A DNA stretch of 64,000 bases. It comes from Liolophura sinensis. Taxonomy: Eukaryota > Mollusca > Polyplacophora > Chitonida > Chitonidae. The notes under the pieces were generated by a model. It searched no databases and had not been told where the DNA came from. It worked only from the letters and a program-made list of their open reading frames with translations. Within the stretch, counting starts at the first letter, position 1, and the number at the start of each line of letters is the position of its first letter. The position numbers and the translations under genes were made by a program. This document shows, one piece after another, positions 30,001 to 45,000 of this stretch. Location: NCBI RefSeq assembly GCF_032854445.1, contig NC_088306.1, positions 22,603,764-22,667,763 on the forward strand. Reading direction: 5' to 3'.

Positions 30001-33000
30001 CCTAAATGAGGAAATACTGAACTCAGCTAAATGAGGAAATATTGAACTAAGGTATAAGATAAATGAGGAAATACTGAACTAAGATAAATGAGGAAATATT
30101 GAACTAAGATAAATGAGGAAATATTGAACTAAGATAATGCTCTCTCTCATTTTTCAGATTAGTACAACATGTTTAATTTTACTTGTTTGTACTTTTTTTT
30201 GTGACAAATTACTCAACATCTGTTGAGACAAAAGACCTTTAAACCTGTTCTAAATGGCTGACGTTTTCTCATATATATGTACATATTTTTCTCATGTACA
30301 TTTATAAATATATATAAATATATGCATAAATACAAATGAAGACCATTTAATTGTAGTCACAGTGTGTATACACTTATTTCACAGAACAAAATGTACACAT
30401 ACTGTAAATATTCAACCTTTTCGCATGTTTGCACAGTGTTTATTCCAGAAAATTCTGAGGGCATTCTTCTGTGTAGACTGACAAAATTGTACTTTTTGTG
30501 AAGCCCTGAAACTGGGCAACCCAGTCAATGTGGTTTTGTCTCCATACATCATATTAAAATCATACATAAATTGCACTGAAATTTGCTCTTTCATATGTGA
30601 AAAGGTTGAGGAATTAGGGCATGAATCCAAGCAATCCTGTCAATTAATCTACTCCTTAAGCTAAGAACACATCTACATAGAAAGAAAAGACAAACCTAGT
30701 CTGATATGGTTGAACAAGAATGAGCATGGGACAGCCTCAGGAAGATGGTTCAGCTTTGTATCTCTGCTATATATACATGTACTAGACCAAGCTGCCTTCA
30801 GCATGTATCTGTGTGGTCAGAACCAGTGAGACCTCCCCTCCCCCACCTCCAGCCCCTGTTTTCTTTCCCTCCCTCAGTAATTACATGTACATTTACCTCC
30901 CTGCCCTCACTCCACCCCCCCTCCCCAAACCTTATATAAATATTCTCACTCTGACTGACAGCTTGTTGTCTGACATCAGACTACCAATGTGTTTCTAATA
31001 ACTTACAAACCTATTTCTCTGGTGATATATATGAAGGCACATGTACACATTGTCCATGTTCCCAGGAAGTAAAGAACACACTACATACGAAGTCGACTTC
31101 TGGTCATGTACATGCATTTGTGATAGTTCATTAAAATCCTACCAAAATCAGGTATTTAAACTTCACGCTGCAGAATTCTGTGATTACAGACTTGGTCTAA
31201 CATGTACAATATCATGAAGGCTTTACTTCACCTTTCCACTTCCAATGCACATGAACTTTGCAGAATGATGGCGATGTTATACATGCATTCTTCAGTTTAG
31301 ATAGAGTAAGATAAAGTTAACACATGCTGAGTACATTTCTCTCTGTACCCATATCAAACGGTCATCGTTAAAAATTGGCTGCCTCTGAACTGATAAAAGC
31401 AAGCCAGTTTTCAGGGCTTCCAGGTCACTTAAAGCACTTATTTATTAAAATGTGGTTTTCTGAAATAAAATAAATTAACAAAAATGTTGGTAAAGTGAGA
31501 AAGAGTGGGTTTCATTGAGGGACATGTACCACACACTTTTAGGTACATGTGTGAGTTGTATCTGTCATGTACATACAGTAAATGCAGTCCAGAATTCTGA
31601 AATACCAGCTGGTACCACAGTAATTATTTGTTCTAGAAAAATAGAGCAAAGAATAGTTGATACTTGGTGGTGATCACCCTTACTACTGCTGCCACCACAT
31701 CTACATATGTATACATATACCGTAACACGAAGATGGTGAATTGATACATGTATGTACAGCAACTAGCACAAATTCACAACACTGCTGCTACATTTTACAA
31801 GGAGGCTCTCAATAAGTGAATGGTCTATATCGAAGATATATGACATGAAAAAAATTTATACATCTGCAGATCTCGACTGGTACAGCTTCTTGTTGCTTCC
31901 AAAAAGCTGTCAAAACTAAACGTTAAACAAACTTCTTTTGTGACATCAGATAATATTGGGTGTTTTACACCAAGTGCTGACCGCCATGACCTTGACCTCT
32001 TGTGATATTAACCTTTACATAAACCTATACATGGTGTGTCCTAATTCCTAAACAGTTTTGTATAGCAACTTTCAGTGCCACTTATCCACATTTTTAATAT
32101 GATTTTGAGGACAAAACTACATTGGTTGGATTGGCCAATTTCAGGGCTTCACAAAAAGTGCAGTTTTATCTGTTAACACTGAATAATGCCTTCAGAATAT
32201 ACAAGGTGCTGCATATAAAACAAGTGGCATTCCAGTTACTCCTGTTCAGTGGTGAAATTACTCAAGTGACCAATATAAGCTATATGGCAACATATGCAAG
32301 TGACAGAGCAGTCTTTTCAAATTCAGCAGTGCAGACACCATGCATATTTCACTAAAAAGCCTATGTGCTCTGAAGAAGGTATATTCGATAGGGTATAGTT
32401 AAAAAAAAACACAAAAGTTTGTTTACACAAGGCCTCAGAATATCAGGTTTGGGATCCATCCAAAAATTCTCAAACATACATATACACATGTACTGCACAA
32501 TATTTCAAGTTTATCATTTCATGGAAGAGTTTTTCAAATTTCATGAATTCCCCCCCCCCCCAAAAAAAAATAAAAATGTTCTTTCAGCCTAGTTTGCTTA
32601 ATTCTTTGATTCTTGCAATAACCATCCAGCGTACATGTATATGCCCCAGAAATTGCACCAAAAAGTGTTTTTCACAAGGCAAATAAGGGTTATTAAATAT
32701 TATCTTTCATGCTGAAACAACTTTTTAAAATCAACAGAACTAAGAATCAGGTGAAACTATTAAATTACTTTGCAATGGCTGAATTTTTTGTCAATTTACA
32801 GTAATTTAAAGACAGCACAGAGTATGAATGTGTTGGAGTGATTTATTTGTTTGAGATTTCTCCTGAAAATATTCTGTAATGGACAATTACAAAGAAAAAA
32901 TGAGCCAGAACACAGGTAATTTTGTGGGGATGATCAAATTATCAGCAGTCACAAAGTTAAAGAGTTTATAAAGTTGTTTATGCAATGGTAAAAATGCTGA

Positions 33001-36000
33001 ACTGCATTGGATATACAAGTAATATAACAAAAAAACTTACAGCATAGAGAGTAAAACCAGAGCACCAACGACAGTGCGATAGACGTACAGCATAGAGAGT
33101 AAAACCAGAACAGCGATGACAGTGTGATAGACGTACAGCATAGAGAGTAAAACCAGAACAGCGATGACAGTATGATAAACGTACAGCATAGAGAGTAAAA
33201 CCAGAACAGCGATGACAGTGTGATAAACGTACTGCATAGACAGTAAAACCAGAGCACTGATGTCAGTGTGATAAAACAGTCACAAATGGTCACACATAAC
33301 CCCTGAAATAGAGCCTCTTGTCAATTCACCCCAGTTAAAGGGTTTCATTGACTGTTCATGTAAATGCTTAAATAGTAGCAAAGTACATGAAACTGGGAAA
33401 GAAGGATAAAGGAGTACAACTTACCAGGCTTAAGTCAATCTCTGTCAGCAGGGAGACCTTGTTTAACTCTACGGCCTGTAGGCACAGGTACATGGCCTGA
33501 AAGTAGTCCCTGTTACACAGGAATGCATCATCTACAACAGAGAGAGAAGTTGCCGTATATTAAAGCCCTGTTTACCACCTTGTGTAGTATGACAGTCTGC
33601 AGGCATAAGTACAATGTACACTGCCTAGCTGAAAGTATCTAAAACTGCTTACAAAAGAAAACATGACCTTCAAATTGAAGATGTGTCCACACCATATAAA
33701 GGCTGAGATTGCATGAAAGTTTGATGTACAATATACAGCACAGAGACAATTTAGGTTCCTGAAAGGGCCAACCATTCTTGGAAATTCTTGGAACACAAAT
33801 AAGACTGTTTTAAGACTAACTTCAGAGAAATGTTTACAATCCTTGGTGTGGTAGAAGAAATACAATGGCTTTGCTGCTTAATGCACTAAGCTAAGGACGA
33901 ATGCACTAAGCTAAGGACGAATGCAGTCCTGCATTCAACCTCCTTACTTTGTGTCAAATACATACACAACACTAACAAAAGCAAGCGCATTCTGAGTCAT
34001 GAATACAAAGTTATCAATGGACATAGGAGTTTAATTAGGTTAATGCAAGTCAGATGCTGACAACAGTATTTATCAAAACTGATCGAGTTTAGAGCAGATA
34101 CTGATCTATAATACTGAAAACATTCGATGTCACTATAAACATTCTGCAACCTTTTTCAGCAGAATTAATGGTTTGTTTAGCAAAATACATACATTCCAGG
34201 ACCTTCCTCACATAAAATTGTTCTAAACTGATCAGCACTGTGTACATATAGTGTTTTCTGCTTTTTGGTGGACATTTGACCAGGCATTAGCCATTTGCAC
34301 ATATCTCACAATGTTATAAAGTGCAAACAACAGAATCATCAATAACAAATTACAATTTTGCTCCACTTAAATCCTAAGATTTGAGACCTAAAACAAGCAA
34401 ATCTTTACACAGGTAAGCTTTTTCCATGACTTTCAATGACCTGAAAACAAATCCCATGACTTTCAAGGTCTGGAAATTTTAATTTCAAACTGCATGACTT
34501 TCAAGGGTTTTCCAGGTCTGCATGAACCTGTCTAGAATATTTCATTCATAGGAAACTGGAGCGCACAGAGTAAAGCCATCGGCCTTTGGCAAATAACTAA
34601 TGAACTTTCCATCAATGACCCTGGGATTTTCACCTGAAGCGATCTCAATGTATGTCATATTTGTTGAGGGTGAGTAATCTTCAACAAACAGCATGTATAT
34701 ATAAGACCACCTGAATTTCTGCCCGAAACACAGTGTCTAAGGCTGGGATTGAATTGAACACCCTTTAACTGTCACTGGAACAATATTAACAATAGACAAA
34801 AAAATTCCACCATAAATTCATCTGCATAAAAATGGAAAAAATAAAATAAATAAATACAATAAAATAAAAGGCAGAGAAATCAAAATAAGTTCATTAAACT
34901 GGCTGCAAACAACCAGACAATGTGAAACAAAATTCAATGCGAATAAGGCTACTGTCAGGTTTTGTAGGCGCGTAAATCAAGGAAAGAACGACGTTAATAA
35001 AGACTGGTCAAAATAAACAAGCAAATAAAAAAATGTCACCTCAAACTTGTCCCAGCCAGATTCTGTATGGTGCACAATCTAATGAATTTCAGTGCTATGT
35101 GTACATGTATATTCAAACCAGCAAGACAGTAACATGCATTTGTAAAAGCATGCAGATGTCTTCAGAAGTAAACAGTGTGATATTATTATTAGCGATAACC
35201 AACCAGCTGTCAAGTCTAACACCTAACCACTACAATAAGTAATTCAGGGCAATAACCCTGGCCATAGTATATATGCCACGCTGTCTGCACAAGCTGTCGT
35301 TATTCTTCCTATATGTAAGTCTGTGCTTATTGAACCTTCAGAACTGTGATCTTTATCACAAGCCTGTCAATACAGTTTGATATAGTGTCCGAGATCTGCG
35401 CAGCAACAAACAATAAAAATGCCAGAATGCCTCGCTACTGGAGAGTACATATACTCTTTAAAAATTCAACAAGAAAAGCATTTTTCAGGTTAAAAACATG
35501 GGTCAAAACACATTACTTTTGGAGCCAAAGCTTACATTTTTCTAGTAATTATTTATTTTTATTTGATTAGTGTTTTATGCCATACACAAGAATATTTCAC
35601 TTATACAACAGGCACCAGCATTATGGTCAGAGGAAACTATGCAGAGCCTGGAGAAAAACCACAACCATCTGCAGTTTGTTGCCAGACCTTGGCTGGAGAG
35701 GAAGCCGGCATGAGCTAGACTCACAGCTACATGTAGTTACCACATTGTTGGGAGGCTCTTGGATCATTGTGCAGCACTGGTATCCTAACCTCCTAGGCCA
35801 CAAATGTCTCCCCCCACCAGTTTTCTGGTAGGATTTTGTCCTACATTCCAAACAAACCTCAAGACACCTTTCTAAGAGCTACAGAATTATCAGAATGCGG
35901 CACAATGAGTACCTTATGGATGGTCGGAAGTTTAGGTCACATACAGTCCATCAGCAGGAAAATATGATAAACTCCACTGATGATGATACAAACTGTGAAA

Positions 36001-39000
36001 ATCTGTAAATCTACAAGTAAGTCTATATGTTACGAAAAAAAGACACATACACGTGCACATTTTAATGTCATAAAATCATACGGCAGTCATACAAGTACAG
36101 GCTCCTTGGCCGAGGTAGTTAGCATGTCAGTGCTGCGTAATGATCCAAAAGCCTCTCACCAATGCAGTCGATGAGAGTTTGAGTTCCCTGCATGTGAACT
36201 CGCTGTGAGTTTTTTGTCCAGTTCTGATATTTTTCTCATTTTCCTGTTTTTCAAAGATTTCCCATACATGTATATGTCTTCAACATAAAAAAAATCTGGG
36301 ACAGTCCAAATTTCTCACAAATTCGATTTTGATTGTTCATTTTTATTTCTACACCTCCTCAGCCATTGCAAAAATATTTGTGTCACCTGTAAAACAACAA
36401 TTTAAATTGGAGTGGCCTTTATGGAAAGGTGGAAGACGGAGTATCTTGATGACTCCCTGTTAAACTCTGGGGCTGAACCGACACCTCCTGTGACTCAGCA
36501 GTTGATATCATTGTAAACAAGCATTAGAATTGGCCGCTGGTTACATTATATCCATGTATGTCACTGGGTTAATCGTCTTCATCATATCAACCTTGTTCTC
36601 TGTGCATACCCCCAAAATATGGTTAAGAGGTTAATCGAACGACGCAGTCCACGAGCAGGCGTGTGACTTCAGTACTGTATATGCGAACATAATAATACAG
36701 AGACGTTAATTCCCCAATAATAAGCATAATGGTTGACCATTAACACAGTTTTGTGGCAGATGTTGGTCAGCTATTCATTAAGTGATCTGATCAATACTAA
36801 ATAGGAAGATTGGGGGCAAAGTCTATCCGTGAACAAACACAATAGTTGAGCTTCAACCAAGGTTTGAACAATGTGACTGATGAGGCTGTGAGTTCAAATC
36901 CAGGACTGGCTACCCTCAAATCTGAAATTAATCTGAAATGTTAATCAGTCACTTGCCAGGTCAGAGTTTACTCCAGGCCCTGTTAAAAGAGACTTTTTAC
37001 TAAGAAGGAGAGAACACTTCTATAACATAATAACTTGCACTACTGTGTTAACAGCCTCAGTGGGAATGTTAATCCCTAGGTTGCCAGAGGTCAGTGTGTT
37101 TTACTCCAGGCAATCCTGCAATTCCCTTGTATGAGGATTTTTAACAAGGAAGTGAGTTCTGACTCACTGAATGCAATGTATAGCAATAATAACTTTTACT
37201 ACTGCCTTGAACAGCGTAAGTATGTTAATCAGTAACTTTCCAGAGGTCAGTGGTTTACTCCAGGCACTCCTCACTGGTACAACAGGTACAACCAAAAACC
37301 TGACTACCACTGTATACACGCACACAGGTGGATTTTTCTTTTGAAGTACAACATTATTAACGCTAATGAAATAAATCAAATAGGTTACCATCATTTACAT
37401 TAAAAAATAGTCTGCCACCAACCTGCGGATTGTCATGGGTTTCCCCTAGGATCTGCCTGGTTTTGTCCCATCATACTGGTCGACACTGTGGTGTGGAATA
37501 TTCTTGAGTGCGGTGTAAAACACCAATCACATAAATAAATGAATAAATAAATTGAAAAATAAATATAAAAGAATTTTTTATAAATCAATAAAAATGTAAA
37601 AGACCCGAGCCTACTCTAACAAGATAGTGATAAAATCTACATCAAAAAGGGGCATAGCAGCTGCTGTCAAATCTAGCTGTCTTTTCTGTGTTAATGTGCT
37701 AAAAACTGAAGCACCCAGGTAGGCCATGCATTTAACAAGTCCACCAGAAAAGACATGTCCTACTTGTACACTCACAAATGATAATAAACATAAACACATA
37801 CAGCCTCCTCTTACACCATCTCAGAAAATACACACTAATGCACTTGCCGTAATTCCTCAACCGTTTTGCACATGAAGGAGCAACTTTCAGTGTGATTTAA
37901 ATGCATTTTTTCTACCTGATTTACTTACTTAATTGGTGTTTTACGCTGTACTCAAGAATATTTCACTTATACGATGGCGGCCAGCATTATGGTGGGTGGA
38001 AACCATGCAGAGCTCGGGAGAAACCCACGGCCATCTGCAGCTTGCTGGCTGACCTTCCCACATACGGCCGGAGAGGAAGCCAGCATGAGCTGGACTTGAG
38101 CTTACAGCGACCGCATTGGTGAGAGGCTCCTGGGTCATTGTACTGCCCTGATGTACTAACCAACTGAGCCACAGAGGCCCCTAGCATTTTTTCTGAGTTG
38201 ATATTAGGCACAAAACGGTATGGGTTGGGTTGCCAACTATAGGCCTCCCGAACTTCAATAAAATTATTAGTCTACACAGAATAATGCTCTTGGACTATAC
38301 TTCGAGGAACATTTTTCAACCCAGTGAAAAGGTTGAAGAATTACAGTAGCTCTACTGTCTTCATAAGTATAATTAAAATTATTATTATTATTTTTTTTTT
38401 TAGCAAAATGAGGTACAAGTGCACACTTAAAATACACAGCCTGAGCGATTTATCCATACAGTGGTCTTCATATTACAATTTTTTTCATAGGCTGAAAAGC
38501 AGTATCCATGCAAAAGCAAGGATAAAAGGCTGTCAATTTTATTAGTGGAGAAATCTTGAAAAAGAACTTAAAAATTTCCTGCCTATGACTGGGAGTGATC
38601 CAGTGGTTAACTGCAAGCGGTTGTATCTCACCAATGATCTCACCAATGATCCACGTCAAGCTTTCTTACAAAAACAGGAAACAGTTCGTGGACACTGGAG
38701 TGCGATACAGACATCACCTGTTACTAACTAAGCCGTGATAGTTCGAGTACATTTACACCATGATAAATTGGAAAAAGTAAAATAGTTCATGACCATTAAT
38801 TTCAAACAAATAATGGTAAAGAGAAAATTGTCCAGAGTGTTACATAAGATATACATATATATATACACACATGTATATTATACCTACCATGCATCCATTA
38901 ACCAACATACATGTTAAAACTGAAGATACATGTATTTGTATCTTTGGAAAATCACAAAGGATACTTTCATTATAGCTCCTTAATTACATGTACATTGTCC

Positions 39001-42000
39001 ATACATATCACTAACATTCAGGATGCCACACTTTACAGCAATGCAACACTATACTGTAGACAAATTGACAGCACCTGCACTCAGAAAAAGCAATTTCCAA
39101 ACTAACCGGATATATTTTCTGTAGATAAGAGTCAAAACATTACATATATAACACATCACATCATTCCTACAATAAATGTAAGTCATCCTTCCTGAGATGA
39201 ATAACTCATCCAATCAGCTTCCAGTAAAGTAGGTCACTTGGCCACTTCACCCAGAAAAGGAACAATAGCTGGGATGCACGGGAAATAGGTCAGACATGAT
39301 TCATACTTTGTTATGAATTTGCGGACAAGGAATTGATCTGATCACTCAGACAACATGATGATGCACACAAAGAAACAGTTTTAGTACGCTGTTGTCAATA
39401 TGTGTTTTGATTTCTGACAAGATGAATTATTTACATCCAGCCTTTAATTAACAATTAATCAATTAACCACAGACTTAATTCACTGGGACACATGAACACT
39501 TTCTATACGAATGTTGAAACAAGGTCGTATTGAATTGGTGAGAAGAAACTCTATAGTTTAAAGAATTTACACTTTAATTATAAGTTCCTATAAGACAAGA
39601 ATCTTCAAAAAACACAATCTTCCATAAATTTTGTAAAATTTTCTTATTGTGTAGTATTAATATTCCTGATGTAATGTTGAATCATGTAAAAAACATCGAG
39701 TAAGGCAATTATGCTGGGATGATGTGAACAGCATTTGAAAGTACAGCGTCATTTGTGGCTATGTGTCAGTGATGGGTGACCTCGTGTTCCTGCATGACAT
39801 CACACTAGCCAAAATTCGAAACGACATAAAACTTTTGTAGTTATTGACTTCAGACTATCTCGTTCACTATCATTTAACTTTCCTTTTAAGACACAATGGT
39901 TTTGACACTGAAATAGGTCTAAAGAGAATCTTTAGATTTCTAATGATCAGTATGTTATCTGCAGGTTTCTCTAATTGTTGAATTTAAGCAAATCAAACGT
40001 TTGATGTGTAGGTATATGATTATACTATATGTATTGCCGTTGTGACCTTTAATTTCTAACCACTCCATTTGATGTGCTTTCTAACTTTTGTACCGCTAAC
40101 TTAGATGTACCTGGCCATGTTCACAAATAATGCTCAGCCATGTATATTTGGTGTACGATGTTGCCAATGTTTTTGGATTTCTAACAACACACATTTTTTC
40201 TCTTATTTATTTATTTATTTATTTGATTGGTGTTTAACGCTGTACTCAAGAGTATTTCACTTACATGATGGCAGCCATCATTATGGTGGGAGGGAACCGG
40301 GCAAGGCCCGGGGGAAACCCACGACCATCCGCAGGTTGCTGTTAGACCTTTTTTCTTTTAGTTTCACAACTTACACCAACACAAATGCATTTGGGTATCT
40401 GTTTAAAAAAATGTATCAATACAATGAGTCTGTTTGATTTAACCCATACACTTTTTCTAATATTCAACCTTATACACTGTATATTGTAAATCTTCAACCT
40501 TTTCAACCTCTGATGAACTTTTTTCAGTAGAATTTATGCACTATTATTATAAAAATAATGATAAAATGATTTGTCTGTGTCACTAAAGATGCAAGCTTCA
40601 TAAAACTATGCAAATTGTTCCTCTATGGCCCAAAGCGATCGCAGAATTTTAAGGGTTTAACACTGCCGTAGTGGTGTTTGTTGTCTAACCCGATACCACT
40701 GAACCTGCTTTTGTACACCAAAAACACCAAGACGAAGGTGTTAAAGTCTAATCTACTCCAAAAAATGAAGAAAAATGAGACAAAAAGGTGTATTTGAAGC
40801 AGCTTTTCGCTGCTGTTCCTTTCACTCCCTCCGCAGAGGTCCTGCATTTTAGATCAATCAACAGCAAGCTTAAGCCACTGTAGTTGACCTGGATACTTCA
40901 CAGCTGTGTATGTACGACAGTGTCTTATTGTTGCGTGATGCAGGAATGTAAAAGTACACCGTACATGTATTATGACGTCACACCGCTGAGCTCAGATTGG
41001 AACATCATGAAACAAATGTTTCGTTTTCCAAGGGTATAAACTATCAAAAATGTAAAAATAGAAGCGATATTTGTAAACTGTGTGAAGTAACACTTTTATC
41101 ACTGAAGGAAGTTCTGATAGTTTGCCTATGTATAAATCATAAAAGCAAATCTAACAAGTAAACAAACTCAACTTTTCTTATTTGTAAACATACACAGTAT
41201 GAACTGATATTAAGTGGGGAGGTAAAGGTACCGACACATTCAATGTTGTTTGCAAAGTCATCTCTATTTAATATGTATATTTGCACACGGCCCGCAAATG
41301 GCAGCGGGCTAGAATTCAAAAGATTGGTTGCAGAGGTGGTTGGAAAAGTTAAAGAATTAGGGTACATGTATGTGCACATGTCCATTTTGTCAACAACTGC
41401 ACAACTAGACAAGCAGACATACATGACATATACATGTACATGTAGGTAGTACAAACATTTAAAAAAAAAATCAATGACATGTTATTAAATTATATTTCCA
41501 AAATTAAGGCAAAAGACCAGAAAACCTATATGTGCATTAACAGCAAGAAAACCATGTTTTAGCACATTTCACAAAGCATAATTTGAAAAAAATAAAGGTG
41601 TTTCAAATGGCTCAATGTTGAAAGGAAATCAATGTGTGGGCTTGGATGCAAACACCATTCACATCTTCAAGTCAGTGAATCCTGTAAGTGGGTGACTATA
41701 AGATTCAATCCCATGCCAGGCCATACCTAAGTTTAAGACTTTAAAATGGGTCAACTTGTTAATTTGCTGCTGACTGCTTAGCTTTCAAAAAAAAGGCTAG
41801 GTGCTGCTTGTACATGGAAATGTATTAGTATACTGATACAGGGTAATGTGTCATCGCCGGTGTCCCTGGCATGGCATTACAGTGATGTGGCACTTTAATA
41901 ATGTAGGCTAGGCTTTGGGCCCACCCTGCTAGAAAGATGAGACGAAACCAACAGATCAACAAACACATGAGCAACATTGGAATGGTTCTAACCTGTGGAA

Positions 42001-45000
42001 GTCAGGGAGTGAACTGAGATAAAAGGTTAAGCATGCATAAACAGGCGTCCTAACATTAAGTTGGACAGAATAAGGAGTTTCTAATCCCTGATAGGGATGG
42101 TACAAGAAAATGGTATTACATAGCCGACCTGACATTCAAGAATAATTCCATCAGAGTAATCCAATTAGTGACCTAAAATTTTGTCCATGAATTAAGTTAC
42201 TCATTTTGTCTAATCCTGAGAGTTTTATTCATCTCATTAAGGTGCTCTGGGGTTTATTTGGTAGGTATCATGACACTCCTCTTGAAAAATGTTTCAGCCC
42301 TAAAAGCAACATTTCATACCTATTATCTGCTTTGAAAACGGCAGATTTGAGGTGATTTTTTAGGTCAAATATTTGGAAATATTAAAGATTTGTTATTATC
42401 ACTACTTGTTCATAAGCACCAAAACTAAAGATTCTCAAACCCTATAAACGAACATGGGGTTCAAAATCAGTATAATGGATCAGGCCCTAACAGGGATCAA
42501 CTTCTCCATGTTATGTCTTATAGACACCTGAACAACTTACCATGGTAGAACTGGGACACATGAGCGTAATTCATCACCAGTATCTTCAGCTGTGAGGACA
42601 AGGTATGAGCCTGTAAGCTCTCCCTTACCCACACTGGTCCCTTGCCCAGCTGCTCTGTGGTCTGGGCCGTCCTATTCAGACGGTCAATGGTGGGTGCGCT
42701 GGTGGGCTGTAGCCACTTCAGTCCCTGGATGAACGGCCAATAGTCAGGGACGCAGCCTAAGTCACCCTGGATAAGGTGGAAAAAAAAGAGGTTGACTTTA
42801 TCTTTCATACTTAATTAATGGTTTTCATTTTGTAGAAAAGAATAGAAAGTAAATATATTTTGGCATTTAAGTTTTTTCTACTTGTAACCTACATGTAGTA
42901 TACTTGATATTATGAACCTTCAAATAGAAAATGCATCCATTGAATTAAATCCAGGCACAATAATCCACTGTTGTAAATATACACAGGCTCTGTCAATTCG
43001 TCATCTTAGTCACTAATCAAAATGTTTTGTACTAACTTTATCAGTCATTGCAGAAAAATGCCCTTAAAATAGGCCCTTTAAAGGAGATTACGAAACAGGA
43101 TGTACTAGAACATGGACATGTAGGCCTACAAATGTTTAATGGCATGCTGAGACATTTCACTATTCACAGAAATGTCATTTTCTTGACTGAGTCGCTACTG
43201 TGTCCAGCATCACTATACTGGCTCTGTTTCCTTTTTTTAACTGTTTTTGTCGGTCGTGTTTTCACCCTTAATTTAAATTCACCATGGCACAGTTATCTGA
43301 TTTTGTTTTCACATGCAGCTACAAACTGTACACTATAAATTAGATATGTACTGATCAGAAACATTTTTCAGACATTCTATACAATGTCACACAGCTGTCC
43401 TTGATTTAAACAAGATTTGGTGAGTATTAACTTATTTATGAATTACAATTATTTGCAATTTTGTCATAGACGTCTCAGACAACTTATAAACAAAAATTTC
43501 TAAGGTACACGTATGGCAAATGTAAGCCACAATTTTAGTACAGTGAACAGTTTTGAAGTTACTAAAAAGAGTGATTTACATGCACATGCAAGTCTAGGTT
43601 AGCTTCATGATTCTAAGCCTGGTATATAAAACTTTAAGATTCTACTTACCCGGTAGTGATAAACTTTAAGTCGATGGATAAGGATATTCTCCACGGCAAC
43701 ACAAAGCCGCGAGAGTCCTCCATATGTTGACCACACATTGTTACTGTGTGTCGCTAAAAGACCCTCTACTGTTCTCTTCAAACCCAACAACAATGTCTGC
43801 AAGTCAGGACTGAAACAGAAACAAGTCATTAAGATTATTAATCAAACCAATGTGTTTCTGACAACAAAAGGCTACCATGGTATTCCACAGCACCAATCTG
43901 TGAGCTTTGGGGCTGTTTGGGTCCCAGGATCTGCACCTGCATCATCTCTGATTAAATCGAGCAGAAACTAGGCAACTCAAATCCGACTGTGTCAGGGTGT
44001 GTTTGGTACATCTGCATGGGTATATCTAGGTGTACAGGTAACAACACGCATGGGCTGAAAAGTAGCTTTATGTCCTGTTATGAAACCACAGGGTATTTTG
44101 TATGTAATCTCCACTCAAATACGTAAGTGCATGCACATACTGTACATGTACTAAAGTCACAAAAAGCAGGTTTTACTACAAGTTTGTCTTCCATCAATAT
44201 GGTGTGAATATCTGTATGTAACGTGGGAAAGTTCCTTAGAATCTTGCCAAAAGTCAGTGTTTTTTTCCCTGAGGAACTCTGGTTTTCTTCACCCCTAATA
44301 CTGACCACCAGGTGAAATATTTTTGAGAATGGTATTGAACCAATTATCAAATAAATAAATAAATAAATAAATAAAATGCACTAATCAGAAATTAAATCAG
44401 GTTTCTCATTTTCAAATTTCTTATACTGGGAGTTACACCAAAGAAACACTGCTGATGCCGATTTTGTTGTTCTCAGACATCTTTTATTGCTGCAAAAAGA
44501 CAGACATCATGAAAGTTAGCACTGCATCAAATCCACCTTGGTTCAGAATAAATGTCTACAGGATGTTTATAAAAAGTGTAACAGCTCTGTTTACAAAAGG
44601 GCTGTCTGAGTCCATGAATCAGTCTGTTACCTGTCTCCGATAGAAGACTATATTGATCACAGATGTTCCCAACATAACGCATCAGGCTATAAATAGGACC
44701 AATTTTTCTCACCTCATCCTATTGTATCCTGTAAAATTCTCTCGTAACACATCATAAAGTTTACTTGGTACAGGCCTTACACAAGTATATGTACATGTAC
44801 ACATAGATATATATATATATATATATATGTACATTTATATGTAGATTACTGTAGGTTTGTGGGGTGATTCATCTGGTTAGATTTACACTTGCCAGCTGTC
44901 ACTAGAAGCTGTAAACAGCTGATCACTGCGGACACCCATGGGTGGAATCCCTCCAGCATGGTCTGCCGAACTCTATGTACACATATATGGTTCATTACCT

